Source of the DNA: Glaciecola sp965660625
GTDB lineage: Bacteria > Pseudomonadota > Gammaproteobacteria > Enterobacterales > Alteromonadaceae
Reading direction: 5' to 3'
DNA: 64,000 bases
NCBI GenBank assembly: GCA_965660625.1
Contig: CBFIAR010000010.1
Location: 1 to 64,000, forward strand
Part shown: positions 24,890 through 34,035 of the stretch, piece after piece
Numbering within the stretch: position 1 is the stretch's first letter
Layout: every line of letters starts with the position of its first letter
The notes under the pieces: model-generated
Seen by the model: only the letters and a program-made list of their open reading frames with translations
Told to the model about the DNA's origin: nothing
Databases searched by the model: none
Translations under genes and position numbers: made by a program

Positions 24890-25498
24890 ATGCTAAGACT
24901 CCTGATTGCTATTGTCTTAGCTGCTGTTATCACGTTGAGCTTGTTCTTTTTGATGCAAGCCTTGATAGCCAGCGGTGATAAGACATTATCTGAGCCACCG
25001 GTAGGTAAAGTGCTTGATTTTGTGCGTGTTCCGAAAGAAGAGAACGTACAGAAAAAAGACAACAAGCCTAAGCGCCCACCTAAGCCAGAAGCGCCGCCTC
25101 CTGAAATGGAAGCGCCGCAGATGGATTCTCCAACACCCGACGGAGAGGGAGCTGCATTGGATTTTGGTGCTGATGTATCGAATGATATTGCACTTGACGG
25201 TGGATTAGCTCTAGGGTCGGGTGATGGTGAGTATTTACCCATTGTTAAAGTAACCCCTGTTTACCCAAGACGTGCGTTACAGCGAGGTATTCAAGGGTAT
25301 GTCATTGTTGAGTTTACGGTAAGTAAAACGGGTGCGGTGATAGATCCCTTTGTTATAGAGGCTAACCCTGAAGGGATTTTTGATCAGGCTGCAATTGATG
25401 CTGCAAAAAAATTCAAATATAAGCCACGTGTTGTGAATGGTGAGCCGGCAGCTGTTTCTGGGGTTCAAAACCGTATAACCTTTAAGATTGATGGATAA
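24890..25498 (+). CDS. tonB: TonB energy transducer (TonB2 type)
   Basis: The 202-residue protein spans the periplasm to touch receptor TonB boxes. It has an N-terminal anchor helix (LLIAIVLAAVITLSLFFLM), a short proline-rich span (KRPPKPEAPPPEMEAP) and a C-terminal TonB domain with PVYPRRALQRGIQGYVIVEF and AAKKFKYKPRVVNG. It is shorter than classical TonB, as expected for TonB2. It lies between exbD and the TPR gene in one operon, and probably energises the receptor at 18797-21463. Confidence 0.95.
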   Translation: MLRLLIAIVLAAVITLSLFFLMQALIASGDKTLSEPPVGKVLDFVRVPKEENVQKKDNKPKRPPKPEAPPPEMEAPQMDSPTPDGEGAALDFGADVSNDIALDGGLALGSGDGEYLPIVKVTPVYPRRALQRGIQGYVIVEFTVSKTGAVIDPFVIEANPEGIFDQAAIDAAKKFKYKPRVVNGEPAAVSGVQNRITFKIDG

Positions 25499-25508
25499 GG
25501 GGATGATA

Positions 25509-26840
25509 ATGAAAAATAAATTCTCTTTGGTTTTATCGGTAGCATTAGCCTTTACGGCAGTGTTACTAATGTCATCGCTTAATAATGAGGCGTTCGCACA
25601 AGATGCTGAAGCTGCAGAATCTGCTAAAATTTCACCAGGGGAGCGCAAAACCAGGCGTGTGCCGGCACTGCGCTCAAGAGTGTATGAACAGTTATCCCGC
25701 GCACAAACTGCGGGCGATGCCGGTAACGTAGCGGAAGCTATTGCAATTCTGGATGAAGTGAAAGATAAAGACAGTTCGTTGAATGGGTACGAAAAGTCGA
25801 TGATGTATAACTTTTACGGCTTCATTTATTACAACAATGAAGATCTTGAAAAGTCAATTGAAAGCTTCGAGCTAGCGGCGGCTCAAGACCCTATTCCTGA
25901 AAAGTTTGAACAGACAACGCTGTTTACTTTAGCGCAGCTTTACATGGCCACAGGAAAGTTCGAAAAGAGCATTGAAAAGCTAGAACAGTGGGAAGCACTT
26001 AACAACGGTGTCATTCCACCTAAAAACTATGTTCTAAAAGCGCAAGCGCATTATCAGAACAAAAATTACGCTGAATCGGCTCGATATATTGAGTTGGCAA
26101 TAGACGGTCACGAAGCCGAAGGTTACTTGCCTGATGAATCTTGGTTGATTCTGCAACGCGCGGTTTATTATGAAATGAAGCAGCCTGAAAAAGTAAAAGA
26201 GATATTGGCTAAGATGATTCGTCTTTATGACAACCCAAAATACTGGATACAGCTAGCGGGTATGTATGGTGAACTTGGGCAAGAAAAACGTCAGCTAGCC
26301 ATAATGGAAAGCGCCTATCAATTAGGATACGTTGAATCTGCTTCTGATATATTTAACTTTGCACAGTTGTACTATTACCATGAGGCACCGTTTAAAGCTG
26401 CTGCGTTACTGGACCAAGCGCTTAAAAACGGGCTATTGGAACGCAACTTGCGCAATCTTAAGTTCTTGTCCATCTGTTGGACGTCTGCGAAAGAACAAGA
26501 TAAAGCGATTCCTGTGTTAATCGACGCTGCTGAGTTAGCAGAAGATGGTGAGCTCGATGCACAACTTGCCCATCTTTATTATAATAGTGACAGGTTCGAT
26601 AGTGCGATAGCCTCATCGAATGCGGCACTTGCAAAAGGCGGCTTGAGCAACCAAGGTTCGGTTCATATGCTTTTAGGCTTAGCATATTACAATCAGAAAG
26701 AGTTCATAAAAGCATTGGATGAACTGGCTAAGGCTGAGGAATTCAAATCTAGCAGAGCTGCTGCGCAGCAGTGGAAGCAATTTGTTAGTAGAGAAAAAAG
26801 TGAAACTGAGCAGCTTCGGATTGAATTGAATAGTATTTAG
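25509..26840 (+). CDS. TPR-repeat exported protein of the TonB2 operon
   Basis: A 443-residue protein with a signal peptide ending ASAFA-like (NNEAFAQ) and tetratricopeptide repeats through most of its length. Repeat-like helices include MMYNFYGFIYYNNEDLEKSI, LFTLAQLYMATGKFEKSIEK and VHMLLGLAYYNQKEFIKALD. TPR proteins close the DUF3450/TtpC/ExbB/ExbD/TonB operons in Shewanella and relatives, presumably as periplasmic scaffolds. I use the ATG at 25509, six bases after AAGGGG, rather than the upstream ATGs. It is the last gene before a terminator. Confidence 0.88.
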   Translation: MKNKFSLVLSVALAFTAVLLMSSLNNEAFAQDAEAAESAKISPGERKTRRVPALRSRVYEQLSRAQTAGDAGNVAEAIAILDEVKDKDSSLNGYEKSMMYNFYGFIYYNNEDLEKSIESFELAAAQDPIPEKFEQTTLFTLAQLYMATGKFEKSIEKLEQWEALNNGVIPPKNYVLKAQAHYQNKNYAESARYIELAIDGHEAEGYLPDESWLILQRAVYYEMKQPEKVKEILAKMIRLYDNPKYWIQLAGMYGELGQEKRQLAIMESAYQLGYVESASDIFNFAQLYYYHEAPFKAAALLDQALKNGLLERNLRNLKFLSICWTSAKEQDKAIPVLIDAAELAEDGELDAQLAHLYYNSDRFDSAIASSNAALAKGGLSNQGSVHMLLGLAYYNQKEFIKALDELAKAEEFKSSRAAAQQWKQFVSREKSETEQLRIELNSI

Positions 26841-26968
26841 TTAATTTAGTTAATTCATTGGCAGATGTATGAATGCTTATGAGCAAACGTGCATTTAGTT
26901 ATTGTGTGTACTTTTTTCACTAATACAGCACTCCACTATAAAGCTTACTGGTACCCAACTTACTAACA

Positions 26969-27003
26969 AAAAAGGCAGCGCTTCGAAGAAGGGCTGCCTT
27001 TTT
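26969..27003. terminator. bidirectional terminator
   Basis: AAAAAGGCAGC pairs with GCTGCCTTTTT around a 13-base loop. It serves the TPR gene from the left and the hppD-VOC transcript from the right. Confidence 0.85.
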
Positions 27004-27019
27004 ATTTAGACATGAAATC

Positions 27020-27571
27020 TTATTTATCGTTAGCAATTTTCTCATGTAACCAAGCCGCATGCCTTGGTGCCTTTTTAGTTTGGCTCCATTCTTCCAACAT
27101 CTCAGGAGCAACCCGATGTAGCTCTTGCATTTGCTCAGTGGTATGCGTATTCGCAGCTAGTTCTAAACGATGACCATTAGGATCGAAGAAGTAGATAGAC
27201 TTGAATATGCCGTGATTAGTAGGTCCAATAACATCAATGCCGTGACCCTCAATCGACGCCTTCGCTGCTTCTAATGCTTCTAAGCTATCAAGTTTCATCG
27301 CGATATGCTGCACCCATTTAGGCGTGTTTTGGTCGCGATCCATGTCAGGTTGTTCCGGCAGTTCGAAAAATGCTAACACGTTACCATTGCCTGCATCCAT
27401 GAATATATGCATATAGGGGTCATAGGCGCCAGTGGAGGGAACGTGATCCTCAGCTATCGCTAGCTGAAAATCCATACCCAAAACGTTTTGATAAAACTCA
27501 ACGGTTTCCTTTGCATCCTTGCAGCGATAAGCTACATGATGAAAGCCATTTAGCTGGATTGGGTGGCTCAT
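27020..27571 (-). CDS. VOC-family (glyoxalase/dioxygenase-like) protein
   Basis: A 183-residue single-chain vicinal-oxygen-chelate protein. GFHHVAYRCKDAKETVEFYQ holds the first metal histidine, VQHIAMKLDSL a second, and SIYFFDPNGHRLELA the acidic ligand, so metal binding is likely. Its ATG overlaps the hppD TGA by four bases (ATGA), so the two are translated together. The partnership suggests a role in aromatic or tyrosine breakdown, but the substrate cannot be read from sequence. Confidence 0.85.
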   Translation of the reverse strand: MSHPIQLNGFHHVAYRCKDAKETVEFYQNVLGMDFQLAIAEDHVPSTGAYDPYMHIFMDAGNGNVLAFFELPEQPDMDRDQNTPKWVQHIAMKLDSLEALEAAKASIEGHGIDVIGPTNHGIFKSIYFFDPNGHRLELAANTHTTEQMQELHRVAPEMLEEWSQTKKAPRHAAWLHEKIANDK

Positions 27572-28668
27572 ACGCCCTCCTTTTCCTCAGTTTTTTTACT
27601 TGTGTCCAACACACCGCGATTAATTTGGTCACGCTCGATAGATTCGAATAGGGCTTTGAAGTTGCCTTCACCGAAACCGTCATCACCTTTGCGTTGAATA
27701 AACTCAAAGAATACCGGGCCTAACTGTGTTTCAGAGAATATTTGAAGCAGCAAGCGTGGACCGTCTTCAGTTGTACCATCCATTAAGATACCGCGGCTTT
27801 GTAACTCTTCAACCGATTCGCCGTGATTTGGTAAGCGGCCTTCTAATAGCTCGTAATAAGTTGCTGGAGGTGCAGTCATGAAAGGCATTCCCATATCTTT
27901 CAGGCGATCCCAACAGGCCAGTAAATCGTCACAGCTAAAAGCGATATGCTGAATGCCTTCGCCATTAAATGCGCGCAAGAACTCTTCAATTTGTCCTTTA
28001 CCGCCTTCGCCTTCTTCATTTAACGGAATGCGAATTTTGCCGTCTGGCGCTGTCAGTGCTTTCGACGTCAAACCCGTATATTCACCTTTAATATCGAAGA
28101 AGCGAATTTCTTTAAAATTGAATAGCTTTTCATAAAAATCAGCCCAATATTTCATGCGGCCGCCATAAACGTTGTGCGTTAGATGGTCGATGACTGTAAA
28201 GCCTGCGCCTACCGGGTTGCGATCAACGCCTTCAATATAGTCAAAGTCGATATCATAGATTGACAAGCTGTCACCATAACGGTCAATCAAATAGATGATC
28301 GCATTACCGATACCACGGATAGCGGGCAAACGAAGCTCCATTGGACCGGTTTCTACGTGAACTGGTTCGGCACCTTGTGCCAATAAGTATTTATATGCTG
28401 TTACAGCATTTTTAACGCGAAATCCCATACCGCAGGCCGAAGGGCCGTGCTCACGTGCAAAATACGCCGCTGCTGACTTTGGTTCGTAGTTGGCGATAAG
28501 ATTGATACCGCCTTGGCGCCATAATTGTGCGTCTTTAGTGCGATGATTCGCAATGTGGGTAAAGCCCATCACAGTAAATACTTTTTCTAAGTGGCCTTTG
28601 TGTGGAGAAGAAAATTCGATGAATTCAAATCCATCTAAGCCCACTGGATTTTCAAATAAGTCTGCCAT
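27568..28668 (-). CDS. hppD: 4-hydroxyphenylpyruvate dioxygenase
   Basis: This enzyme converts 4-hydroxyphenylpyruvate to homogentisate in tyrosine degradation. The 366-residue product has the iron ligands at the expected places: His162 (IDHLTHNV), His241 (GIQHIAF) and Glu322 (FFEFIQRKG), matching the Pseudomonas enzyme. The C-terminal gating helix GFGEGNFKALFESIERDQ is intact. GAGGG lies seven bases before the ATG. The homogentisate genes hmgA, maiA and fahA are not in the window; the downstream partner is the VOC protein. Secreted homogentisate can form pyomelanin in such bacteria. Confidence 0.96.
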   Translation of the reverse strand: MADLFENPVGLDGFEFIEFSSPHKGHLEKVFTVMGFTHIANHRTKDAQLWRQGGINLIANYEPKSAAAYFAREHGPSACGMGFRVKNAVTAYKYLLAQGAEPVHVETGPMELRLPAIRGIGNAIIYLIDRYGDSLSIYDIDFDYIEGVDRNPVGAGFTVIDHLTHNVYGGRMKYWADFYEKLFNFKEIRFFDIKGEYTGLTSKALTAPDGKIRIPLNEEGEGGKGQIEEFLRAFNGEGIQHIAFSCDDLLACWDRLKDMGMPFMTAPPATYYELLEGRLPNHGESVEELQSRGILMDGTTEDGPRLLLQIFSETQLGPVFFEFIQRKGDDGFGEGNFKALFESIERDQINRGVLDTSKKTEEKEGV

Positions 28669-29026
28669 TATTCCCTCTCTTTATTTATAAATGACTACGT
28701 ATAAATGACTACGTATAAAGTGTTATGCATTAATATAGACGCAGATGACGTCAAATTTTGATGGGCGCAGTTTAGATTATTTCGCTAAAAATTGCCCGAT
28801 AAGGGCATCTTGAGACACAGTCGCCATTTAATTAAAAATGCAATATTGTAAATATTATGATACGAAAATGTCGCTGTAGCGCTTATTTCTAGGTCTAAAA
28901 TATCTATTCGGTATGTTGAATCTGCGTATCCTGTTTTTCTATGAGGGAAACGAAGAACGCTTTTGTTATTGGAATGGATGGTGTCAGGTTATGAGAGCTG
29001 ATGGATATGGATTGTTGGGCCATTGT
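28669..29026. other. hppD upstream gap with tandem repeat
   Basis: The 358-base gap between hppD and the decayed GGDEF gene has no supportable gene. It contains a 14-base unit, ATAAATGACTACGT, twice in tandem (28687-28714) followed by ATAAAG, just before the hppD ribosome site. The repeat may be a regulator site or slippage. Confidence 0.55.
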
Positions 29027-29848
29027 TCATTCATCGCCTACAATACAGTTTCTGCCCCGGTCTTTTGCGTTATACAGGTTTACATCTGCATAACTGAGCA
29101 TTGATTCAACTTTGCGTTTAAATTTACTTGTGACGCCTATACTGACACTACAGTTAACCACGACTCCCTTGCGAATGAAGCGTTTTTTGCTTACGGCTAC
29201 ACGAAAGTCATCCAGTAAAGTTATTGCCTGTTTTTGACATACATTAGGTAAGAATACACAAAATTCTTCTCCGCCAAAGCGTGAAATACAATGTTGACTG
29301 AAGTGTTTAGTTAATAATCTAGAGAATTCTTTCAGCACAATATCACCGTGGTCATGACCGTAATTATCGTTAACTGTTTTGAAAAAATCTAGGTCCATCA
29401 GGGCCAGTGTTTTGTGCTCTAAGTCTCGGTTAAGATACTCAATGTGTCCTTGTTGAAATGTTTTCGCACGTCAGCGACGATATCAACTCCGGCCACATTC
29501 TTAAGGTCGTTGTCTATAATCATGAGTTTAATAGTGCTATGTTCACTTAGATATGCAATGAGTGACTCTGCATTTGAACGTTCATGAGTAATAAAGTTGT
29601 GCCGTTTTAATAGGGAGGATATCGCATTTCGTTGCTTTCTTTGTGAATCGACCACTAATACGCCAATGTTTTTGTTTTTTTCTAAGCGAATCAAAAGTCT
29701 ACTTAGGTATTCGTATATTTGTGCATTCTTTTTTGGGATATAATCGACGACTGCTTTACTCAGGATATTGTTTCTTACATCGTCTCCCGTGCTTGAGCAC
29801 ACGTAAACTCGCAATGTCGTGTTCAATCAGCAACACCTTATACTTCAT
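29027..29848 (-). pseudogene. decayed REC-REC-GGDEF response regulator/diguanylate cyclase
   Basis: Three pieces of one gene lie in different frames. From an ATG at 29848 comes a receiver-domain start (MKYKVLLIEHDIASLRVL), which stops within about 30 codons. In another frame (open 29419-29826) comes the end of that receiver (VVDYIPKKNAQIYEYLSRLL) and most of a second one (IGVLVVDSQRKQRNAISSLL, LMIIDNDL). This stops after about residue 100 of the expected domain. In a third frame (open up to about 29467) comes EYLNRDLEHKTLALMDLDFF and an intact GGDEF core with RFGGEEF. The joins lack central parts of both receivers and the linker, so internal deletions are likely as well as frameshifts. The product would not be a working c-di-GMP sensor as written. 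Confidence 0.8.
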
Positions 29849-30184
29849 CGGGAACGCTCATGAAATCCGAAATTAATGAATGTATGTTAATTTATTCTTA
29901 CGCGGTATGCGATGCTAAATCGCCTATATCTTTTTAAACGATAGTTGCACCTCGGTTAAATTTACCGGATTCTCTATTTATCTACTGACTCCTTTGACAA
30001 GTGCTTTACTTTATCAATGATAATTTATATAAGGTACTCACTTGATATTTTTCACCTAAGCTTTGGTGAGATTAACCACTGTTGGAATGAACAAGAGTGA
30101 AGCCAATAATAATGCGCTTTATTGTGAAGTCATTTCAAAAATATAGTTGTACAGAATGATTTATGACAATGACCAAAGCACTCA
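29849..30184. other. intergenic gap without recognised features
   Basis: 336 bases between the decayed GGDEF gene and the GNAT gene. I found no convincing gene, terminator or repeat. Confidence 0.5.
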
Positions 30185-30679
30185 ATGGACATAGTAGCAA
30201 TGAACGATAAAATTGACATCCTCCCATTTAGCGATCACCTCGCTTCTCACTTTGAAAGCATTAACGCTGAGTGGATAAATGCGATGTTTATACTTGAAGA
30301 TATCGACAAAAAAGTGCTGCAGCAGCCACGCAAATACATTATTGATAAAGGCGGTAAAATTTGGTTTGCTCAGCATTCGACACTCGGCATCGTTGGTGCT
30401 TGCGCTCTGTTGAATAAAGGTGATGGTAATTTTGAATTGACCAAAATGGGGGTGCTAGAGACCGTGCGCGGCCTAAAGGTGGGCGAGGTCTTACTCCGCT
30501 ATGTCATTCAGGAAGCAGTAAGCATGCAGATAAATTGTTTGTTTCTGCTTACTAATTCAAAATGCGCAGCCGCTATTCATCTTTATGAGAAGAACGGCTT
30601 TATGCACGACAGTGATATTATGCAAACGTATGGGAAAAGTTATGAAAGGTGCAATGTTGCAATGCGTTTTGTGGATTAA
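30185..30679 (+). CDS. GNAT-family N-acetyltransferase
   Basis: A 164-residue single GNAT domain. The acetyl-CoA loop region is FELTKMGVLETVRGLKVGEV (the usual Q/RxxGxG/A is replaced by RGLKVGE), and the C-terminal strand-helix AAAIHLYEKNGFMHDSD is typical. The N-terminal FESINAEWINAMFILEDIDKK resembles acetyltransferases seen in MarR-GNAT fusions and stand-alone relatives. The substrate is unknown. Start could be 30185 or the ATG at 30200; neither has a strong ribosome site. The gene stands alone. Confidence 0.85.
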   Translation: MDIVAMNDKIDILPFSDHLASHFESINAEWINAMFILEDIDKKVLQQPRKYIIDKGGKIWFAQHSTLGIVGACALLNKGDGNFELTKMGVLETVRGLKVGEVLLRYVIQEAVSMQINCLFLLTNSKCAAAIHLYEKNGFMHDSDIMQTYGKSYERCNVAMRFVD

Positions 30680-30818
30680 AAATGTTTAGCCATATCAATG
30701 GTTGGCCTTTTTTGAATCGTTTTTAAGCTGACAGTAAACTTGCTAATAACGGTTATACTGAATCTATAGCGCATCAGCTTTAACATTTGTACACATTCGT
30801 AAAACACAAGGAATAATG

Positions 30819-31964
30819 ATGAGCAGCCAAGATGAAGAACGGATAAAATTTGTTAATGAATTACTAGCAACGTACAAAGGAATATCTGCTGCTGCTTACC
30901 AGCAAATTATTGAGGCTCTAGAAGTTCAGCAAGAATCCTTTGGTTATAATGCAAAAAAACAACTTAAAGTGACTATGTTTGATGCGCGTTCATATGATAT
31001 TGAAGCGTTCAACCTTGAGTCACACTCACATATTCAAGCCATTAATATAGAAACCTCATTAAATATCGTATCGGCTATTCAAGCTAAAGGGTGTTTAGCC
31101 GTTTGCGTATTTGTTAACGATGACTGCAGCGAACCTGTCATCGCAAAGTTAGCAGCGTATGGCGTGAAGCTAATAGCATTACGTTGTGCTGGATTTAACA
31201 ATGTTGATTTGGAAGCCTGTAAGAAGTACAACATCGATGTAGTGCGGGTGCCTGAGTATTCGCCTCACGCAGTCGCTGAGCATACCATCGCGTTGATGAT
31301 GATGCTTAATCGAAAGCTACATCAGGCGTATATGCGCAATAGAAATGGGCAGTATGTGTTAGATGGGCTGGTGGGTTTTGACATGTTCGGTAAAACCGTT
31401 GGGGTTATTGGTGTCGGCAAAATTGGGCGTTGTTTAATCAATATTCTGCTTGGCTTCGGCTGCAAGGTGCTGGCTCACGATGTAAACGTTGATAACACAT
31501 TGCAGGCGAATCCAAAGGTGAACTTTGTTTCCTTAGATGAGCTTCTTGAGTCGAGCGATATTATTTCGCTGCATGCGCCTTTAACACAGCAAACTCAGCA
31601 TGTGATTGACGAAGATGCGCTGAACAAAATGAAAGAAAAAGTGATGATAATCAATACGAGTAGAGGTGGGCTTATTGATACAAAGGCATTAGTTCAGGGG
31701 TTGAAGTCTGGCAAAATTGGCTCGGCTGGTCTGGATGTCTATGAAGAAGAAGCGAGTATTTTCTTCCATGATAAAAGTGGGGAAGTGATCACCGATGATG
31801 TCTTTGCAAGACTAACGACGTTCAATAATGTGGTGATTACCTCACATCAAGCATTTTTAACCAAAGAGGCTTTGAGTAATATTGCGCACACAACGCTCGC
31901 GAGTTTTGCTGAGTTTATAAGCGGAAAAAGGGGGAAGGAACTCAGCTATAGCATCAACAGATAG
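30819..31964 (+). CDS. ldhA: D-lactate dehydrogenase-like 2-hydroxyacid dehydrogenase with N-terminal extension
   Basis: The main body follows fermentative D-lactate dehydrogenase: CLAVCVFVNDD, LIALRCAGFNNVDL, the NAD loop GVIGVGKIGRCL, NTSRGGLID and the catalytic region ITSHQAFLT near the end. It would reduce pyruvate to D-lactate with NADH. Unlike E. coli LdhA (329 residues), this 381-residue protein has about 50 extra residues before KVTMFDARSYD, mostly helical and charged. AGGA lies six bases before the ATG at 30819, so the extension is probably translated. No close operon partner is seen. Confidence 0.88.
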   Translation: MSSQDEERIKFVNELLATYKGISAAAYQQIIEALEVQQESFGYNAKKQLKVTMFDARSYDIEAFNLESHSHIQAINIETSLNIVSAIQAKGCLAVCVFVNDDCSEPVIAKLAAYGVKLIALRCAGFNNVDLEACKKYNIDVVRVPEYSPHAVAEHTIALMMMLNRKLHQAYMRNRNGQYVLDGLVGFDMFGKTVGVIGVGKIGRCLINILLGFGCKVLAHDVNVDNTLQANPKVNFVSLDELLESSDIISLHAPLTQQTQHVIDEDALNKMKEKVMIINTSRGGLIDTKALVQGLKSGKIGSAGLDVYEEEASIFFHDKSGEVITDDVFARLTTFNNVVITSHQAFLTKEALSNIAHTTLASFAEFISGKRGKELSYSINR

Positions 31965-32190
31965 TCTTGCTGACAGATAATGCTTGCAGCAAATAGGTAG
32001 TCAAATGCAAGAATAAGAGAAGTATGATGCTTGGCTTACTTTGAATACTTTGGCAAATACGACGATGGTTAGTGCATACCATTTCCCGAATATTTACAGC
32101 GCGAGCTTGGTTCAGATCAATGCAGGTAGACATTTAAATCATTATCATAAGGGAAGTTCTTAGTTTTCTCTCTTTTTCTGGAAAATATTC

Positions 32191-34026
32191 ATGCAATCAG
32201 TTGTCCCTCAATTCAACAATCCAATTGACTGGTCGTCCATTATTAAATCGGGCGACCGTATTTTCCTCGGTTCCAACGCCGCTATTCCCAATGCACTGGT
32301 TGATAGTTTGATTGAATATGGCAAGACGATAAAAGATATCGAAGTGACTCATATAGGTACTTTATCGGATGAACGCTGGGCACTTCCTAAGCATCAGCAG
32401 CAGTTTAAAGTGAACACATTTTTCATTCATGGCGAGGTAATTCGCCAAGCTGTGGATGAGGGAAGGGCTGACTATACCCCTTGTTTTTTATCCGAAATTT
32501 CTAGCTTGTTTGCGAATGATATTTTGCCACTGGATGCTGCACTCATTATGGTTAGCCCCCCCGATCAACTTGGTTATTGTTCATTAGGTGTTTCGGTTGA
32601 TATTGTGATGTCTGCCGCACGCTCTGCGAAAAAGATTGTGGCGCAAATAAATCCGCAGATGCCAAGAACTGCAGGACATTCTTTTCTTCACATTTCTGAA
32701 TTTGCCGCATGTATTCATCATGAGCAAAAGCTGCCAGAAGTGAAGCCGGCTGAAACGAGTGATATTTACGAGCGTATCGGTCAATACGTCGCTATGCTAG
32801 TCGATGACGGTTCTACTTTGCAAATGGGCATAGGAAAAATACCCGATGCAACCTTAAGTTATTTGCGCAAGCATAAGAATTTGGGCATTCACAGTGAAAT
32901 GATCAGTGACGGTGTTATCGAGTTGATTCAAAGTGGCGTTATCAATAACCGAGCTAAAACCTTTCATCCTGGTAAATCGGTCGTGAGTTTTTGCATGGGT
33001 ACAAAACATCTTTATGATTTTGTGCATAACAATCCTCACATTGAGTTTTACCCATCAAGCTATGTAAATAAACCCACGAACATCGCTAAAAACGATAATT
33101 TGGTGTCCATTAACAGTGCCTTGGAGGTCGACTTAACTGGCCAAGTTGTTGCGGACTCAATAGGGCACGATTTCTACAGTGGTATTGGTGGTCAAGTTGA
33201 TTTTGTTACGGGGGCAACACTCAGCAAAGGCGGTAAGCCCATTATTGCATTGCCTTCAACTGCAAAAAATGGAAAAGTTTCTCGTATTGTCGCCAATATT
33301 AAGGAAGGCGCCGGCGTGGTAACGTCGCGCGGCAATGTGCATTATATTGTTACGGAATTTGGGGTGGCAAGCTTAAAAGGTAAGAGTATTCGAGAGCGTG
33401 CTTTGGAATTGATAAGAGTAGCGCACCCCAAATTTAGACAAGCATTACTGGAATCAGTGAGGCAACACTATTGGGTACCTGACTATCAAACTAAGTTTCC
33501 CACCGACATACCCGAGTTGGGTGAACTGCAGCTACAAGAAATTGAACTTCAGGGAGACGTATTCTATCTGAGGCCTCTCAATCCGGCTGATGAAAGACGC
33601 CTACAGGAGTTTTTTTATTCTCATACCAAAGAAACTTTGCGCTTGCGCTACAACTACGTACCTCAGAGCATGAGTAGGCAAAACTCGTGTGATCTAGTGA
33701 GTGTTGATCAAACGAAGGACATTGCGCTAACAATAGTGAATCAGCAAGGTTCTAGCGTTAAAATTGAAGCTGTTGGGCGTTATTATTTGAATCCTGACAA
33801 TTCATGTGAGGTTGCCTTTATTACGCGCGAAAATCAACAAGGTAAAGGTATGGCATCTCGACTGATGAAGCAGATGATCAGTATTGCTAAGCAGAGAGGT
33901 GTATCTAAAATGGTGGCTTATGTGCGTAGCGAAAATAAGCCGATGATCAGCGTGTTTGAGCAATTTGAATTCAAGCGCGTATTCAATCCGGATCCTGCAG
34001 AAGTTGAGCTGGTATTGTTTTTATAG
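32191..34026 (+). CDS. acetyl-CoA hydrolase/CoA-transferase fused to GNAT acetyltransferase
   Basis: A 611-residue fusion. Residues 1 to about 440 are an acetyl-CoA hydrolase/transferase of the 4-hydroxybutyrate CoA-transferase type, with the active-site glutamate in SALEVDLTGQ (near 310) and the C-terminal GIGGQVDFVTGA and LPSTAKNGKVSRI segments. From about 455 (GDVFYLRPLNPADE) a GNAT domain begins, with the acetyl-CoA loop QQGKGMASRL near 549. The combination recalls Pat, where a CoA-handling domain regulates a GNAT protein acetylase. The deacetylase-family gene follows nine bases after the stop, so the pair may set reversible protein acylation; this is inference. Confidence 0.9.
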   Translation: MQSVVPQFNNPIDWSSIIKSGDRIFLGSNAAIPNALVDSLIEYGKTIKDIEVTHIGTLSDERWALPKHQQQFKVNTFFIHGEVIRQAVDEGRADYTPCFLSEISSLFANDILPLDAALIMVSPPDQLGYCSLGVSVDIVMSAARSAKKIVAQINPQMPRTAGHSFLHISEFAACIHHEQKLPEVKPAETSDIYERIGQYVAMLVDDGSTLQMGIGKIPDATLSYLRKHKNLGIHSEMISDGVIELIQSGVINNRAKTFHPGKSVVSFCMGTKHLYDFVHNNPHIEFYPSSYVNKPTNIAKNDNLVSINSALEVDLTGQVVADSIGHDFYSGIGGQVDFVTGATLSKGGKPIIALPSTAKNGKVSRIVANIKEGAGVVTSRGNVHYIVTEFGVASLKGKSIRERALELIRVAHPKFRQALLESVRQHYWVPDYQTKFPTDIPELGELQLQEIELQGDVFYLRPLNPADERRLQEFFYSHTKETLRLRYNYVPQSMSRQNSCDLVSVDQTKDIALTIVNQQGSSVKIEAVGRYYLNPDNSCEVAFITRENQQGKGMASRLMKQMISIAKQRGVSKMVAYVRSENKPMISVFEQFEFKRVFNPDPAEVELVLFL

Positions 34027-34035
34027 GAGAGCTAA

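Noticed and set aside
24784..25242. 152-codon minus-strand frame across exbD and tonB
   Set aside because: Antisense shadow across two well-supported genes of one operon.
29027..29398. Short stand-alone GGDEF protein
   Set aside because: The frame continues upstream into GGDEF linker-like sequence without a start codon or ribosome site, and receiver fragments of the same gene precede it in other frames, so a pseudogene explains it better.
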